A stretch of 64,000 nt of DNA from positions 1 to 64,000 of the forward strand of contig JACRHJ010000006.1 in assembly GCA_016212105.1 (NCBI GenBank), written 5' to 3'. The DNA comes from Nitrospirota bacterium (GTDB lineage Bacteria; Nitrospirota; JACRHJ01). This document shows, piece by piece, positions 17,766 through 26,232 of this stretch. The stretch's first letter is position 1, and each line of letters opens with the position of its first letter. Made by a program: the position numbers and the translations under genes. Under the pieces are notes generated by a model, which was not told the DNA's origin, did not search any database, and worked only from the letters and a program-made list of their open reading frames with translations.

Positions 17766-19607
17766 ATGCATACCAGAAAACTCCTTCTCGTGGACGACAG
17801 CGCCGAGTTCAGCGACATGCTGAGGCGAAGGCTGAAAAACGACGCACCCCACTTCGACGTCACAATAGCCGGGGGCGGCGACGAATGCCTGCGGCTCTTG
17901 AAGGATGACCGGTACGGCTGCATCCTGTCCGACTTCCAGATGCCCGGCATGGACGGCCTCGAACTCCTGAAGAAGATACGGTCGAACGGGGACGACACGC
18001 CGTTCATATTCCTGACCGGGCAGGGCAACGAGGGGCTGGCGCGCGAGGCGTTCAAGGGCGGCGCATACGACTACTTCACGAAGGAGGTCGGTTTCGCCCA
18101 CTATGCGAGGATAATCAACTCGGTCGAGCAGGCGATAAACCACCGGCTCGCACAGAGGCTCGTCCGCAAGGCGGAACTCGAACTGCTGGACGAAAAGAAC
18201 AAGCTCGACGACGTCCTTTCCTGCATCGGCGACGCCATCAGCATACAGGACAGGGAGTACCGGGTGCTGTACCAGAACCCGGCGCACAGGGAGCTCGCGG
18301 GCGACCACGCGGGCGAGTTCTGCTACAGGGCCTATAACAGGAACGACGACATCTGCTCCGACTGCGCCGTGGCCCTCTGCTTCGCCGATGGGAAAGCCCA
18401 TACCGTCCAGAAGGCTGGACGGCTGGAAAAGGGCGACGTGTACGTGGAGATACACGCCTCGCCGCTGCGTGACTCCGCGGGCCAGATAATAGGCGGCATA
18501 GAGTCCGTCCGGGACATAACCGCAATCAGGAAGGCCGGCCTCGAGAACGAGCGCCTGTTCAAGGCGGTCTCCGCGAGCCACGAGGGGATAGCCTTCACGG
18601 ACAGGGCCGACAGGTTCGTCTACGTGAACGCGGCGCACGCCGGCATCTACGGCTACACCCCTGAGGAACTCATCGGAAGGACCTGGAGGGACATAACTCC
18701 GCCGGACGCCCTCGCCGAGGCCGAGGGCTTCATAGAGAAGACGCTCTACAACAGCGAGGTCGGTGAGTTCTCCGCGGAACTGCCGGGCCTCCGTAAGGAC
18801 GGGACGCTTGCCCAGACAGAGGTACACGCGACCTCGATATGGGACGAGGACGGCTCGTACCAGGGACATGTCTGCATCGTGAAGGACATAGCCGAGCGAA
18901 AGCGCCTTGAGCGGGAGAGGTCGGACTTCTACGCCATGGTCACGCACGACATCAAGTCGCCGCTCACCACCATAATGGGCTACACCGAACTCCTGGCGAT
19001 GCCGGGAAACCGCGTTGACGGCGATGACTCGAAGGAGATGCTGGGCGGCATCCACAAGAGCGCCAGGAAGGTCGTCAACCTCATAGAGGACTTCCTTACG
19101 GTGTCCAAGATGGAGTCCGGACGCCTCGTCCCGGAGCGCTCAATCCACGACATCGCGGAGATGCTTGCCGAGGCATGGGACGAGATGGAGTCTGCGTTCC
19201 GGAAGAAACTCATAGACTGCCGGTGCGAGGTCGCTCACGACCTGCCACCCGCATTTGTGGACAGGAAGCTCCTGCACCGCGCGGTGTCGAACCTCCTGGG
19301 GAACGCCGCCAGCTATACCCAGGCGGGCGGCGAGGTGACGCTCCGTGCGGGCCGCCTGGCCGGGGACGGCAGGGTCTGTGTCGTCATATCCGTGTCGGAC
19401 AACGGGTTCGGCATCCCGCCGGAGGAGCAGGGCAGGGTGTTCGAGATGTACTACCGCGCGAAGGGCTCGGCGGGCACAAAGGGCACAGGCCTCGGCCTCG
19501 CGATTGTCGCGGCGGCGGCCGCCGCCCACGGCGGCAGGGTCGAGCTCGAGAGCGAGCCCGGCAAGGGTTCCACATTCCGGCTTGTGATACCCGTCGTCCC
19601 CGAGTAG
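17766..19607 (+). CDS. REC-PAS-PAS histidine kinase
   Basis: This cytoplasmic hybrid kinase starts with a receiver domain (LLLVDDSAEF, phospho-acceptor Asp in CILSDFQMPGMDG, then FLTGQG and DYFTKE). PAS 1 (about 150-255) has a Cys-rich loop, FCYRAYNRNDDICSDCAVALC. PAS 2 (about 262-380) follows, then HisKA with the phospho-acceptor His394 in MVTHDIKSPLTTIMG, and an HATPase with N-box AVSNLLGNAA, SDNGFGIPPEE and GTGLGLAIV. There are no membrane helices, so its signal arrives through the receiver or is cytoplasmic. The receiver and PAS architecture closely parallels the REC-PAS gene at 62.3 kb, which suggests a shared partner or duplication. A weak terminator follows. Confidence 0.92.
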   Translation: MHTRKLLLVDDSAEFSDMLRRRLKNDAPHFDVTIAGGGDECLRLLKDDRYGCILSDFQMPGMDGLELLKKIRSNGDDTPFIFLTGQGNEGLAREAFKGGAYDYFTKEVGFAHYARIINSVEQAINHRLAQRLVRKAELELLDEKNKLDDVLSCIGDAISIQDREYRVLYQNPAHRELAGDHAGEFCYRAYNRNDDICSDCAVALCFADGKAHTVQKAGRLEKGDVYVEIHASPLRDSAGQIIGGIESVRDITAIRKAGLENERLFKAVSASHEGIAFTDRADRFVYVNAAHAGIYGYTPEELIGRTWRDITPPDALAEAEGFIEKTLYNSEVGEFSAELPGLRKDGTLAQTEVHATSIWDEDGSYQGHVCIVKDIAERKRLERERSDFYAMVTHDIKSPLTTIMGYTELLAMPGNRVDGDDSKEMLGGIHKSARKVVNLIEDFLTVSKMESGRLVPERSIHDIAEMLAEAWDEMESAFRKKLIDCRCEVAHDLPPAFVDRKLLHRAVSNLLGNAASYTQAGGEVTLRAGRLAGDGRVCVVISVSDNGFGIPPEEQGRVFEMYYRAKGSAGTKGTGLGLAIVAAAAAAHGGRVELESEPGKGSTFRLVIPVVPE

Positions 19608-19627
19608 CGCCCCTCCCCCGAAATCGG

Positions 19628-19650
19628 AAAACCCGCTGCCGGTTTTTCTT
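19628..19650 (+). terminator. Possible weak terminator after the histidine kinase gene
   Basis: AAAACC-CGCTGCC-GGTTTT makes a 6-bp stem followed by TTCTTG and TTTT further on. It is short but well placed, 20 bp after the kinase stop. Confidence 0.4.
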
Positions 19651-19796
19651 GCCTTTTGCCATTTCCGGTGATATAAAAGATATAGTTATCGCAAGGGACA
19701 GTTTTGCAGTTTTGGTTTTACATATAGTAAGGCCGGCTGTGGGGCTGTCCTTTTTTTATCGCGCGCGTGCCTGGTCTTTAAGAGGAGGCTAAAACG

Positions 19797-20339
19797 ATGC
19801 TCGTATTTGTGATGATAGCGTTGGCCGGACTTTTGTTCCTGCTTGTATCCGCTCTTTTCGGCGGACAGGACGACTTCGCCGAGCACGAGTTCAGCGCGGA
19901 GGCCGGGTACGAGGCCGGGGGCGACGTCGATGCGGGCCCCAGCCCGTTCTCCATCAGGATACTCTCGCTGTTCGCTACGGCCTTCGGCGCGGTCGGGGCG
20001 ATAACGCGGTACTACGGCCAGTCGTACCCGGTCAGCTCGGCGGCGGGCGTATTGAGCGGCCTGGTGTTCGGGTTCCTCGGCTGGCAGCTTATCAGGCTCT
20101 TCTGGAAGCAGCAGGCCTCCTCCACCGTGGAGAGCGGCGAGCTTATCGGCGCGACCGGCGTGGTCAAGACCGCGATACCCGCGTCCGGCACGGGCGAGAT
20201 CAGCGTCGAGCTGAAGCAGCAGAGGCTGTACATGCCCGCGCGGTCGAAGGACGGCGGCCCGGTCGCCGAGGGCGCGTTCGTCAGGATAACAGCCAACCCC
20301 GGCGGCGCGGCGGTGGTGGAGATGGTGGAGGAGAAGTAG
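19797..20339 (+). CDS. NfeD-like membrane protein
   Basis: 180 aa with an N-terminal membrane segment (about 1-20), then two more (about 55-75 and 82-102), and a C-terminal OB-fold-like domain (GELIGATGVVKTAIPASG...AFVRITANPG) typical of NfeD/YuaF proteins. NfeD proteins pair with flotillin-family SPFH proteins in membrane microdomains, and a flotillin gene is next on the same strand. GAGGAGG lies 8 nt before the ATG. It resembles the short YuaF form, without the ClpP-like protease half. Confidence 0.82.
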   Translation: MLVFVMIALAGLLFLLVSALFGGQDDFAEHEFSAEAGYEAGGDVDAGPSPFSIRILSLFATAFGAVGAITRYYGQSYPVSSAAGVLSGLVFGFLGWQLIRLFWKQQASSTVESGELIGATGVVKTAIPASGTGEISVELKQQRLYMPARSKDGGPVAEGAFVRITANPGGAAVVEMVEEK

Positions 20340-20796
20340 GGCAGGGGCTTAGGGACGAGGGCCGAGGGACGAGGGGCTGGCAGGAAAAGTCTGTGGAGTG
20401 CATCCCTGATAAATAGTTCGATGCCGAGCGCATGCCAATCATGTCACCCCCGTGAAAACGGGGGTCCATTTTGACTTTGCATTTTACAATGGATTCCCGC
20501 CTTCGCGGGAATGACAAGCATGAGGGCGGGCATCCCGCACGGTGTGCGGGACCCCTGCATTAGAACAAGAAGGGCCGACACGCGCTTCGCTTGGTACGGC
20601 CCCTACCTGAAGCAGGCCTAATCATTACCCGGTACGGCCTGCATTCCGGTACCTCATAGAAGTTTTTGGGCGACCGCCCCGCGCTAAGGCTCGGAACGAC
20701 CTCGCCCAAGCGGTGGGGACCCCCCTTTTCCAAAAAGGCGGGACTTGTCTTTATTGTATCGGCGGTTCTGCTTCGGTTCTCTAACAGGAGGCATTG
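20340..20796. repeat. 457-bp repeat-filled gap with long-form repeat copy 1
   Basis: There is no gene here. In order it holds a GGGACGAGGGCCGAGGGACGAGGGG purine-rich stretch, CCCCCGTGAAAACGGGGG, TTCCCGCCTTCGCGGGAA, a degraded GGGCCGACACG...GGCCC copy (about 20571-20605), and the long-form element at about 20655-20753. That element runs from AAGTTTTTGGG through CCCCGCGCTAAGGCTCG to AAAAAGGCGGGACTT. The array separates the NfeD-like gene from its flotillin partner. Confidence 0.75.
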
Positions 20797-22368
20797 ATGG
20801 TCATCTTCGGTCTGAACCTGCTTGTGCCGTTCATGGTGTTTACGCTCGTCGCGGCGGTACTCGCCATGATGAAGTTCATCTCGAACAACTACGTGAAGGT
20901 CCCGCCCAACAAGGTCGCTGTGTTCTACGGGCGGAAGCAGAGGACGCTCGACAACCGGGTGGTCGGGTACAAGGTCGTCACGGGCGGCGCGAAGTTCAGG
21001 GTGCCGCTGCTCGAAAGCGTGACCTACCTCGACCTGAACGTCTTCTCTATAGACCTGACCGTGACCGGCGCTCCGAACAAGGACGGCGTCCTTGTCATGG
21101 TGAGGGGCGTTGCGAACGTCAAGGTGCTCAGTGACGAGGCGTCCCTGATGGCGGCCTGCGAGCGGTTCCTCGGCAAGTCCCCGGACGAGATAAAGGACAT
21201 CGCATACAAGAACCTCGAAGGCCACCTGCGCTCGATCATCGGCAGGCTGACGATAGAGGAGATAGTCTCAGACCGCACGAAGTTCAACCAGGAGGTCCTG
21301 AAGGAGGCGGGCGAGGACCTGAAGAAGCTCGGCCTCGGCGTGGACGTCCTGACCATCCAGGAGATAGACGACCAGTACGGGTACATCAAGTCGCTGGGCC
21401 AGAAGCGTACCGCCGAGGTAAAGAGGGACGCGGACATCGGCCGGGCCGAGGCGGAGCGTGACGCGACGGTAAAGACGACCGACGCCATCCGTGAGGGCAA
21501 GACGCGGGAGAACGAGAACCTCGTAAAGGTGGCCGAGGCGGAGAAGATACGCCAGGTGCAGCAGGCGATATTCGAGGCCGAGGTGGCCAAGGAGAAGGCG
21601 AAGGCCGAGCAGGCCGGGCCTCTTGCACAGGCGCTCGCGCGCAGGGACGTCGTCGAGCGCGAGGTGGACGTCGAGAAGATTCGGACCCTGAAGGAGGCCG
21701 AGGTCGCCATAGCCGAGGCGGACAAGCGGGAGAAGGAGCTTATCGCCCAGGTCATAAAGCCTGCCGAGGCGGAGAAGCTTGCCGCCATAGCGCGCGCCGA
21801 GGGCGAGCGCGAGGCTGCCATCCGGCGGGCCGAGGCGGAGAAGCAGAAGAAGTCGCTCGAAGGCGAGGGCGCGGCGGCCGCGACCCGCGCGACCGGCCAG
21901 GCCGAGGCGGACATCATACGCGCGACCGGCCAGGCCGAGGCGGACATCACGAGGGCGAAACTCCTCGCGGAGGCCGAGGGTATCGAGAAGAAGGCCGAGG
22001 CATACAAGAAGCTGGACGAGGCGGGCAAGCTGCTCCAGGTGCTCGACGCGGTGGAGAGGATACTCCCCGCGGGCCTCGAGAAGCTCGCGCCGGTCATGGC
22101 CGAGATAGCCAAGCCGCTCGGCAACGTGGACCGCATCTCGCTCGTGGACTTCGGCGGGGGCGGGACGAATGGCGGGAGCGTGAACAAGTACGCGCAGATT
22201 GTGCCCGCGACTCTCGTGCAGTTCCTGGAGGGGATGAAGGCGCTCGGCCTCGACCCGTCGCAGATAGAGAAGCTCCTCCGTATAAAGTCCGAGGGGCAGT
22301 CCCTGACCGCCGAGGTTGTGGAGAAGGTACTGCACAAGGATGAGGCGGGGGAAGGGCCGAAGGCGTAA
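20797..22368 (+). CDS. Flotillin-family (SPFH) membrane scaffold protein
   Basis: One N-terminal membrane segment (about 6-25) precedes an SPFH/band 7 domain (YVKVPPNKVAVFYG through IGRLTIEEIVSDRTKF, about 30-190). A long coiled coil rich in AEAE/EAEK repeats (about 200-410) and a flotillin-like C-terminus follow. It would assemble large oligomers that organise membrane microdomains, like Bacillus YuaG/FloT. The ATG at 20797 sits 5 nt after AGGAGG; the track used the TTG at 20794. The upstream NfeD-like gene is the usual partner. The large antisense ORF opposite it is a codon-usage shadow. Confidence 0.92.
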   Translation: MVIFGLNLLVPFMVFTLVAAVLAMMKFISNNYVKVPPNKVAVFYGRKQRTLDNRVVGYKVVTGGAKFRVPLLESVTYLDLNVFSIDLTVTGAPNKDGVLVMVRGVANVKVLSDEASLMAACERFLGKSPDEIKDIAYKNLEGHLRSIIGRLTIEEIVSDRTKFNQEVLKEAGEDLKKLGLGVDVLTIQEIDDQYGYIKSLGQKRTAEVKRDADIGRAEAERDATVKTTDAIREGKTRENENLVKVAEAEKIRQVQQAIFEAEVAKEKAKAEQAGPLAQALARRDVVEREVDVEKIRTLKEAEVAIAEADKREKELIAQVIKPAEAEKLAAIARAEGEREAAIRRAEAEKQKKSLEGEGAAAATRATGQAEADIIRATGQAEADITRAKLLAEAEGIEKKAEAYKKLDEAGKLLQVLDAVERILPAGLEKLAPVMAEIAKPLGNVDRISLVDFGGGGTNGGSVNKYAQIVPATLVQFLEGMKALGLDPSQIEKLLRIKSEGQSLTAEVVEKVLHKDEAGEGPKA

Positions 22369-22399
22369 GGCTAATCATGGAACACCAGACCCTGGCGGA

Positions 22400-22535
22400 G
22401 ACCCCTCACCCCCAGCCCCCCGTTCGACTTCGCTCAGGGCAGGCTCTCTCCCGCGAGGAGAGGGGGATTAAGAGGTCGTCATTCCCGCCCCGGCTTCAGG
22501 CATACCGGGGCAGGCTCCGGCGGGAATCCAGGAAT
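22400..22535. repeat. Repeat cluster downstream of the flotillin gene
   Basis: This contains a CCCCTCACCCCCAGCCCCC/CTCTCCCGCGAGGAGAGGGGG palindrome and a GTCATTCCCGCC...GGCGGGAATCC palindrome with an enlarged loop carrying CAGGCTCCGG. No coding potential was seen. Confidence 0.6.
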
Positions 22536-22549
22536 TAGATTTTTCTGCT

Positions 22550-22583
22550 GGGGCCGGCGCGTTTGCCGGCCCCGCATTTTTCT
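22550..22583 (+). terminator. Rho-independent terminator
   Basis: GGGGCCGGC-GCGTTT-GCCGGCCCC is a perfect 9-bp GC stem followed by GCATTTTTCTG. It ends the flotillin transcript just before the next gene. Confidence 0.8.
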
Positions 22584-22598
22584 GTTGTCGAGGTTGTT

Positions 22599-23636
22599 AT
22601 GGGCCTGTTCACGCGTAAAGAAACCAGGGTGGCGACACCGGCCGCCGGGTACACGGAATATTGCGCGGGTATGCCTTTCACCGGCATGCGCCCGCTCGGG
22701 GCGGACGAGCTTGCCGCATTGAACAGGGAGAGAAAAGGATACCTGAAAAAAGCGCTGCTGTACCTTTCGGTCCTGTGTTTCTCTTTCTTCGGCGCATGCA
22801 TGTCCATTGCCTATGACCTGAATATCGACTTAGGTGCCTTCGATACGATATTTGTGATTCTGACATTGTTGGTCTCAATAATCGGGGTCCCGCTTCTAAT
22901 AGTGTATGCCAACGATAATTACAGGCACTATGGAACCCTTAAAGGTACTTGTTCAAGAGCATTTGTGAGGCACTACGAGGGGCGGGTCAATTTCGATGAC
23001 TGGACCGACCCCGTTGTCGAGATGCTCAACGACTCGGGGTTGTTAATACGCGAACCGGATACGGTAAACTCGGTCGAGCTGCTGTCTGACAGGGATACTT
23101 TATACAGGATTAACGGGCAAAGGGCCGTATCGTGGGGGGGAGTCGGACTGACAATCGCGGCTGGCGCTCCTGAAAAAACCGTTCTTTACGCATTGCCGAA
23201 GGAATGGGGGGCGCCAGACTCGCTATCGCTTCTAAGGAGACGGCTTTCCGATGATGAGAAGGTGGAGATTGAAGCGCATGTCCGGAACATACAAAGGAGA
23301 AGATGGTCGGATATGTTCTGGCTTTCATTACTGCTCGCTTATCTTGCCAAGGCTATTTCCCGCGTTTTCTTTAAACTGACACTTGAACAGGCGTCCCCTT
23401 ATATAGCAATACTTGTTGTGTCAGCTTGCGCGTTTATCTTCCTCAACTCAAGAAAGAAGGCCAACGAATTGCTTCTGGATTTGGAGGGCGGCTGGGTAGT
23501 GCAACTGGACCCTGATAAATCGGATTTGAAAGGGGCACCGATCATACCTGCCCAATTAACAGAATTGTTGCCGGTTTCCACTGCCGTCTGGCGTATCGGC
23601 GACAAGCCCGCAGGCTGGAGAAACGCGAAGGGATAG
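22599..23636 (+). CDS. Membrane protein of unknown function
   Basis: 345 aa from the ATG at 22599, with GAGG 5 nt upstream; the track's start at 22563 lies inside the terminator hairpin. Two hydrophobic helices lie near 53-73 and 83-107, and two more near 255-275 and 280-300. Between them is a soluble cytoplasmic domain (FDDWTDPVVEMLNDSGLLIREP). Base composition is lower in GC than the neighbours, especially in the second half, so it may be acquired. No family is recognised. A strong terminator follows, so it is probably monocistronic. Confidence 0.65.
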   Translation: MGLFTRKETRVATPAAGYTEYCAGMPFTGMRPLGADELAALNRERKGYLKKALLYLSVLCFSFFGACMSIAYDLNIDLGAFDTIFVILTLLVSIIGVPLLIVYANDNYRHYGTLKGTCSRAFVRHYEGRVNFDDWTDPVVEMLNDSGLLIREPDTVNSVELLSDRDTLYRINGQRAVSWGGVGLTIAAGAPEKTVLYALPKEWGAPDSLSLLRRRLSDDEKVEIEAHVRNIQRRRWSDMFWLSLLLAYLAKAISRVFFKLTLEQASPYIAILVVSACAFIFLNSRKKANELLLDLEGGWVVQLDPDKSDLKGAPIIPAQLTELLPVSTAVWRIGDKPAGWRNAKG

Positions 23637-23650
23637 GGTGGAATATATAT

Positions 23651-23685
23651 GGCCGCCCCGCTTAATCAGCGGGACGGCCTTTTTC
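23651..23685 (+). terminator. Rho-independent terminator
   Basis: GGCCGCCCCGC-TTAATCA-GCGGGACGGCC followed by TTTTT, 14 bp after the membrane-protein stop. Confidence 0.88.
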
Positions 23686-23706
23686 ATCTCACGCCTTGCG
23701 CGCGTC

Positions 23707-23823
23707 TCAGTCTATCTTCTTCATCGGCTTGCCGCAGCAGACCAGTCCGCCGCCGCCCGCCTTCGTGACCAGGACTTCGTTGCCGCATACGTCGCATAAG
23801 TAATGCTTTCCGAGATCAGCCAT
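23707..23823 (-). CDS. Desulforedoxin-like small iron protein
   Basis: This 38-aa ORF is too short for the ORF track. It reads MADLGKHYLCDVCGNEV and ends GLVCCGKPMKKID. The CDVCG...CCGKPM pattern (Cys-X2-Cys, then Cys-Cys) is that of desulforedoxin and of the N-terminal FeS4 domain of desulfoferrodoxin. It would bind one iron per chain as a homodimer. AGGAGG lies 6 nt before the ATG. It lies downstream of a rubredoxin gene in the oxygen-defence cluster, so an electron-carrier role is likely. There is no superoxide reductase catalytic domain attached. Confidence 0.85.
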   Translation of the reverse strand: MADLGKHYLCDVCGNEVLVTKAGGGGLVCCGKPMKKID

Positions 23824-23925
23824 GATTTCCTCCTGTTGATATTGTGCGCCGGTGGCGCGGTCATGTTTTCCGCCTCTATGCAATCCCCTATCCTCGCGGG
23901 AGAGGGGCTGGGGTGAGGGGTCTCC

Positions 23926-24057
23926 TTACCTAACCTTCTCGAACTCTTCCTTCCCGGCGAAGCAGACCGGGCACTTCCAGACGTCCGGCAGGTCCGCGAA
24001 CGGGGTGCCCTCTACCGCCTCGTCATACTCGTAGCCGCATACCGTGCATTTGTACAT
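23926..24057 (-). CDS. Rubredoxin
   Basis: A 43-aa ORF missing from the track. It reads [17 protein letters not shown], then [18 protein letters not shown]. The two knuckles CTVCG and CPVC supply the four cysteine ligands of one iron. Rubredoxin is the usual electron donor to flavodiiron proteins, and the flavodiiron gene lies 185 bp upstream on the same strand. AAAGGAG precedes the ATG. It is slightly shorter than the 52-aa clostridial forms, as in some deltaproteobacteria. Confidence 0.93.
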   Translation of the reverse strand: MYKCTVCGYEYDEAVEGTPFADLPDVWKCPVCFAGKEEFEKVR

Positions 24058-24107
24058 GTTGTGTGAATCTCCTTTCTATTAACGATATCGTCGTGCAATA
24101 TTTCCAG

Positions 24108-24232
24108 GAAGGGCCGACACGCGGGTCGGCCCCTACATAAAAGCAGGTCCCTCGGCTTCGCTCGGGACGACACGAAATATGTAACCTGTCGAAAGTTCTT
24201 GGGCCGCCTTCTTACAAGAAGGCGGGACTTTC
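24108..24232. repeat. GGGCCGACACGCGGGTCGGCCC palindrome and short-form hairpin
   Basis: Two repeats separate the flavodiiron and rubredoxin genes: AGGGCCGACACGCGGGTCGGCCCCTACATAAAA (about 24113-24142) and the short-form element AAGTTCTTGGGCCGCC-TTCTTACAAGAA-GGCGGGACTTT (about 24192-24232). The hairpins might act as attenuators. Confidence 0.75.
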
Positions 24233-24242
24233 GCCCTTGACG

Positions 24243-25457
24243 CTAAAACTTCGCGTGGTATTCCCTGAGCCTGACCGCGAACTCGCGGCCGAAGTTGTAG
24301 CAGGCAAGCTCGTCTTCGTGGGACGGCTTGTAGTTCACCTGCACGCCCGGCTCGAAGACCTCGAGGCCCATCTTCTTGAACTCGTCGTAGGCCTCCCTTA
24401 CAGCGCCCCCGCCCCAGCCGTAGCTGCCGAACGCGCCGACCATCCTGTTCTTTGGCCGGAGTCCCCTCAGGTGAGTCAGGAACTCGGCCACCGTCGGGTA
24501 CAGGATGTTGTTCAGCGTGGGCGAGCCGATGAGGCAGCCGCGCGCCTTCCAGAACTCCTTTATCGCCGCGCTCATCGGCGTTGCCCGGAGCTTTATGACC
24601 TTGCAGTCGAGCCCCTCGTCCTTGACGCCCTGCATGATGGCGAGCGCCATGTTGGCGGTGGACTTCCACATCGTGTCGTAGATGATGGGCACGGAAAGTT
24701 CGGCCGCGCCGTTTGCCAGGTCTAAGTACTTCTGCACGACCTTCTTCGAGTGGCTCCGCCAGATGATGCCGTGGTCCGGGGCTATCATGTCTATGTCGAG
24801 CCCGAGCCTGCCGACCTCGGCCAGCTTGTTCTTTATGATTGGCCCGAACGGCATCAGGATGTTCGCGTAGTAGTCGAGGACCGCGTCGTCCAGCTCGGAT
24901 ACGGACTGGCATGTCACGAACTCGTCGTCGAACCGGGAGGCCGAGGCTATGTGCTGGCCGAATCCGTCCTGCGAGATGAGGAGCTTCTTCTCCTGGACGT
25001 AGGTCATCATCGAGTCCGGCCAGTGGAGCATCGGGGTTTCGAGGAATGTCAGCGTGTGGTGGCCGGTGGACAGAGTGTCGCCTGTCTTGACCACGTTAAT
25101 CTTCCATTTGGAGGTGTCGAAGAACCTCTCCAGCCCCTTCCTGCCCTTCTCGGTGATGTAGATCGTCGCGTCCGGCGCGAGCGCCATGATACGGTCGAGC
25201 CCGGTGACGTGGTCGTCCTCTATATGGTTTACTACCATGTTCTTTATCTTGGACGGGTCCACCAAGCCCTTGATGCTCTTAATGGAGACGTCCACGAAGT
25301 CGAACTTGACGGTGTCCACGAGGGTTATGTCGTCGTCAATTATCAGGTAGTTGTTGTAGGTCGTGCCGCGCGGGGTCTCGTAGCCGTGGAAGTCCCTCAC
25401 CGCCCAGTCCACGGCGCCTACCCAGAAGATGTTCTCTTTTATCTCGACGGACATCAT
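24243..25457 (-). CDS. FprA-type flavodiiron protein (O2/NO reductase)
   Basis: This cytoplasmic enzyme reduces oxygen to water, or NO to N2O, with electrons from rubredoxin. The N-terminal metallo-beta-lactamase domain carries all diiron ligands: His78, Glu80, Asp82 and His83 in NHIEDDH, His in MLHWPDSM, Asp in SQDGFGQH, and His in APDHGIIW. The C-terminal flavodoxin domain begins PIIYDTMWKSTANMA and contains GSYGWGGG. At 404 aa it is the basic two-domain class A form, with no fused rubredoxin; separate rubredoxins are nearby. AAGGAGG precedes the ATG. It is upstream of, and probably linked with, the rubredoxin and desulforedoxin-like genes. Confidence 0.95.
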   Translation of the reverse strand: MMSVEIKENIFWVGAVDWAVRDFHGYETPRGTTYNNYLIIDDDITLVDTVKFDFVDVSIKSIKGLVDPSKIKNMVVNHIEDDHVTGLDRIMALAPDATIYITEKGRKGLERFFDTSKWKINVVKTGDTLSTGHHTLTFLETPMLHWPDSMMTYVQEKKLLISQDGFGQHIASASRFDDEFVTCQSVSELDDAVLDYYANILMPFGPIIKNKLAEVGRLGLDIDMIAPDHGIIWRSHSKKVVQKYLDLANGAAELSVPIIYDTMWKSTANMALAIMQGVKDEGLDCKVIKLRATPMSAAIKEFWKARGCLIGSPTLNNILYPTVAEFLTHLRGLRPKNRMVGAFGSYGWGGGAVREAYDEFKKMGLEVFEPGVQVNYKPSHEDELACYNFGREFAVRLREYHAKF

Positions 25458-25490
25458 GATGCAAGGACCTCCTTAATCCATGCCAGTAGC

Positions 25491-25518
25491 AGTATACCGC
25501 GTAATTAAATCCACGCAA
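25491..25518 (-). promoter_or_regulatory. Possible promoter of the flavodiiron gene
   Basis: On the minus strand TTGCGT and TATACT are separated by 16 bp, ending about 34 bp before the flavodiiron start. The -10 matches consensus at five of six bases; the -35 is weak. Confidence 0.35.
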
Positions 25519-25529
25519 GTCCTGCAAGG

Positions 25530-25622
25530 ATGTCATTCTGAGCGTAGCGAAGAATCCACGGTTGACTTTGGATGTAAAGAAAAGTCAAAGGTGGGTCCTT
25601 CGGCTTCGCTCAGGACGACAAG
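25530..25622. repeat. CATTCTGAGCGTAGCGAAGAATCC-type repeat
   Basis: GTCATTCTGAGCGTAGCGAAGAATCC and GGTCCTTCGGCTTCGCTCAGGACGACA are related inverted elements facing each other. The family recurs at 49.1 and 50.7 kb. No gene is visible. Confidence 0.6.
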
Positions 25623-25645
25623 CGATAACCTATTTCATCCTGATG

Positions 25646-26221
25646 TTACAGCCTTCCCTCGGCCGAGGCCCAGTCTATGTTCCTGAAGAACGCGCCGATA
25701 TAGTCCGCGCGCTTGATGCCGTAGTCCGTCATGTATGCGTGCTCGAAGACGTCCATGATGAGGAGCGGACGGCAGCCGGCCGGGTGGGCGGTGTCGTGCT
25801 CGTTGATCCAGAAGTTGACAAGCCTGCCGTCGGAGGAGTCCTCGTACAGCACCACCCAGCCGATGCCGCGCATCGCGCCGGTCGCGCGGAAGTCCTTCTC
25901 CCAGGCCTCGACGCTTCCGAACGAGGCCGCCATCTTCTTTGCCAGCTTGCCACCCGCGTCCAGCTTCCCGTCGCCGCCCAGGTTCCCGAAGTAAAGCTCG
26001 TGGAGGCGCATCCCGTTCCACTCCCAGCCGAGCCGGCGCTTCATCTCCGCGTACTCGTAGGCCGAGGCCTTGTCGTCCGCGAGCATCTGCGCGAGGGTGT
26101 TCAGCACCTTGTTGGTGTTGGTCACATAGCCCTGGTACAGGGTGAAGTGGTTCTTCAGAAGCGTCTCGGAAAAGCCTTCCATGCCGATGAGCTTGCTGTA
26201 ATCCTTGGCAGCGTAATCCAT
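25646..26221 (-). CDS. sodB: Fe/Mn superoxide dismutase family protein
   Basis: It probably dismutes superoxide in the cytoplasm. All four metal ligands are visible: His25 (KNHFTLYQGYV), His74 (MRLHELYF), Asp157 and His161 (IMDVFEHAY). The sequence diverges from classical enzymes: it lacks the usual N-terminal YALEPHI start and the second His of HHKHH. It belongs to the shorter anaerobe-type subgroup, which looks Fe-dependent. The gene lies 11 bp after a rubredoxin-domain gene in an operon read from the Fur-boxed promoter at 27.0 kb. Reduced electron-carrier partners nearby fit an oxidative stress role. The symbol is by family only. Confidence 0.87.
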   Translation of the reverse strand: MDYAAKDYSKLIGMEGFSETLLKNHFTLYQGYVTNTNKVLNTLAQMLADDKASAYEYAEMKRRLGWEWNGMRLHELYFGNLGGDGKLDAGGKLAKKMAASFGSVEAWEKDFRATGAMRGIGWVVLYEDSSDGRLVNFWINEHDTAHPAGCRPLLIMDVFEHAYMTDYGIKRADYIGAFFRNIDWASAEGRL

Positions 26222-26232
26222 TAATGCCTCCT

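Noticed and set aside
21024-22337. Long antisense ORF (437 aa) opposite the flotillin gene
   Set aside because: A shadow of the AEA/EAE-rich coiled coil codon pattern; Ser/Ala-rich with no recognisable fold.
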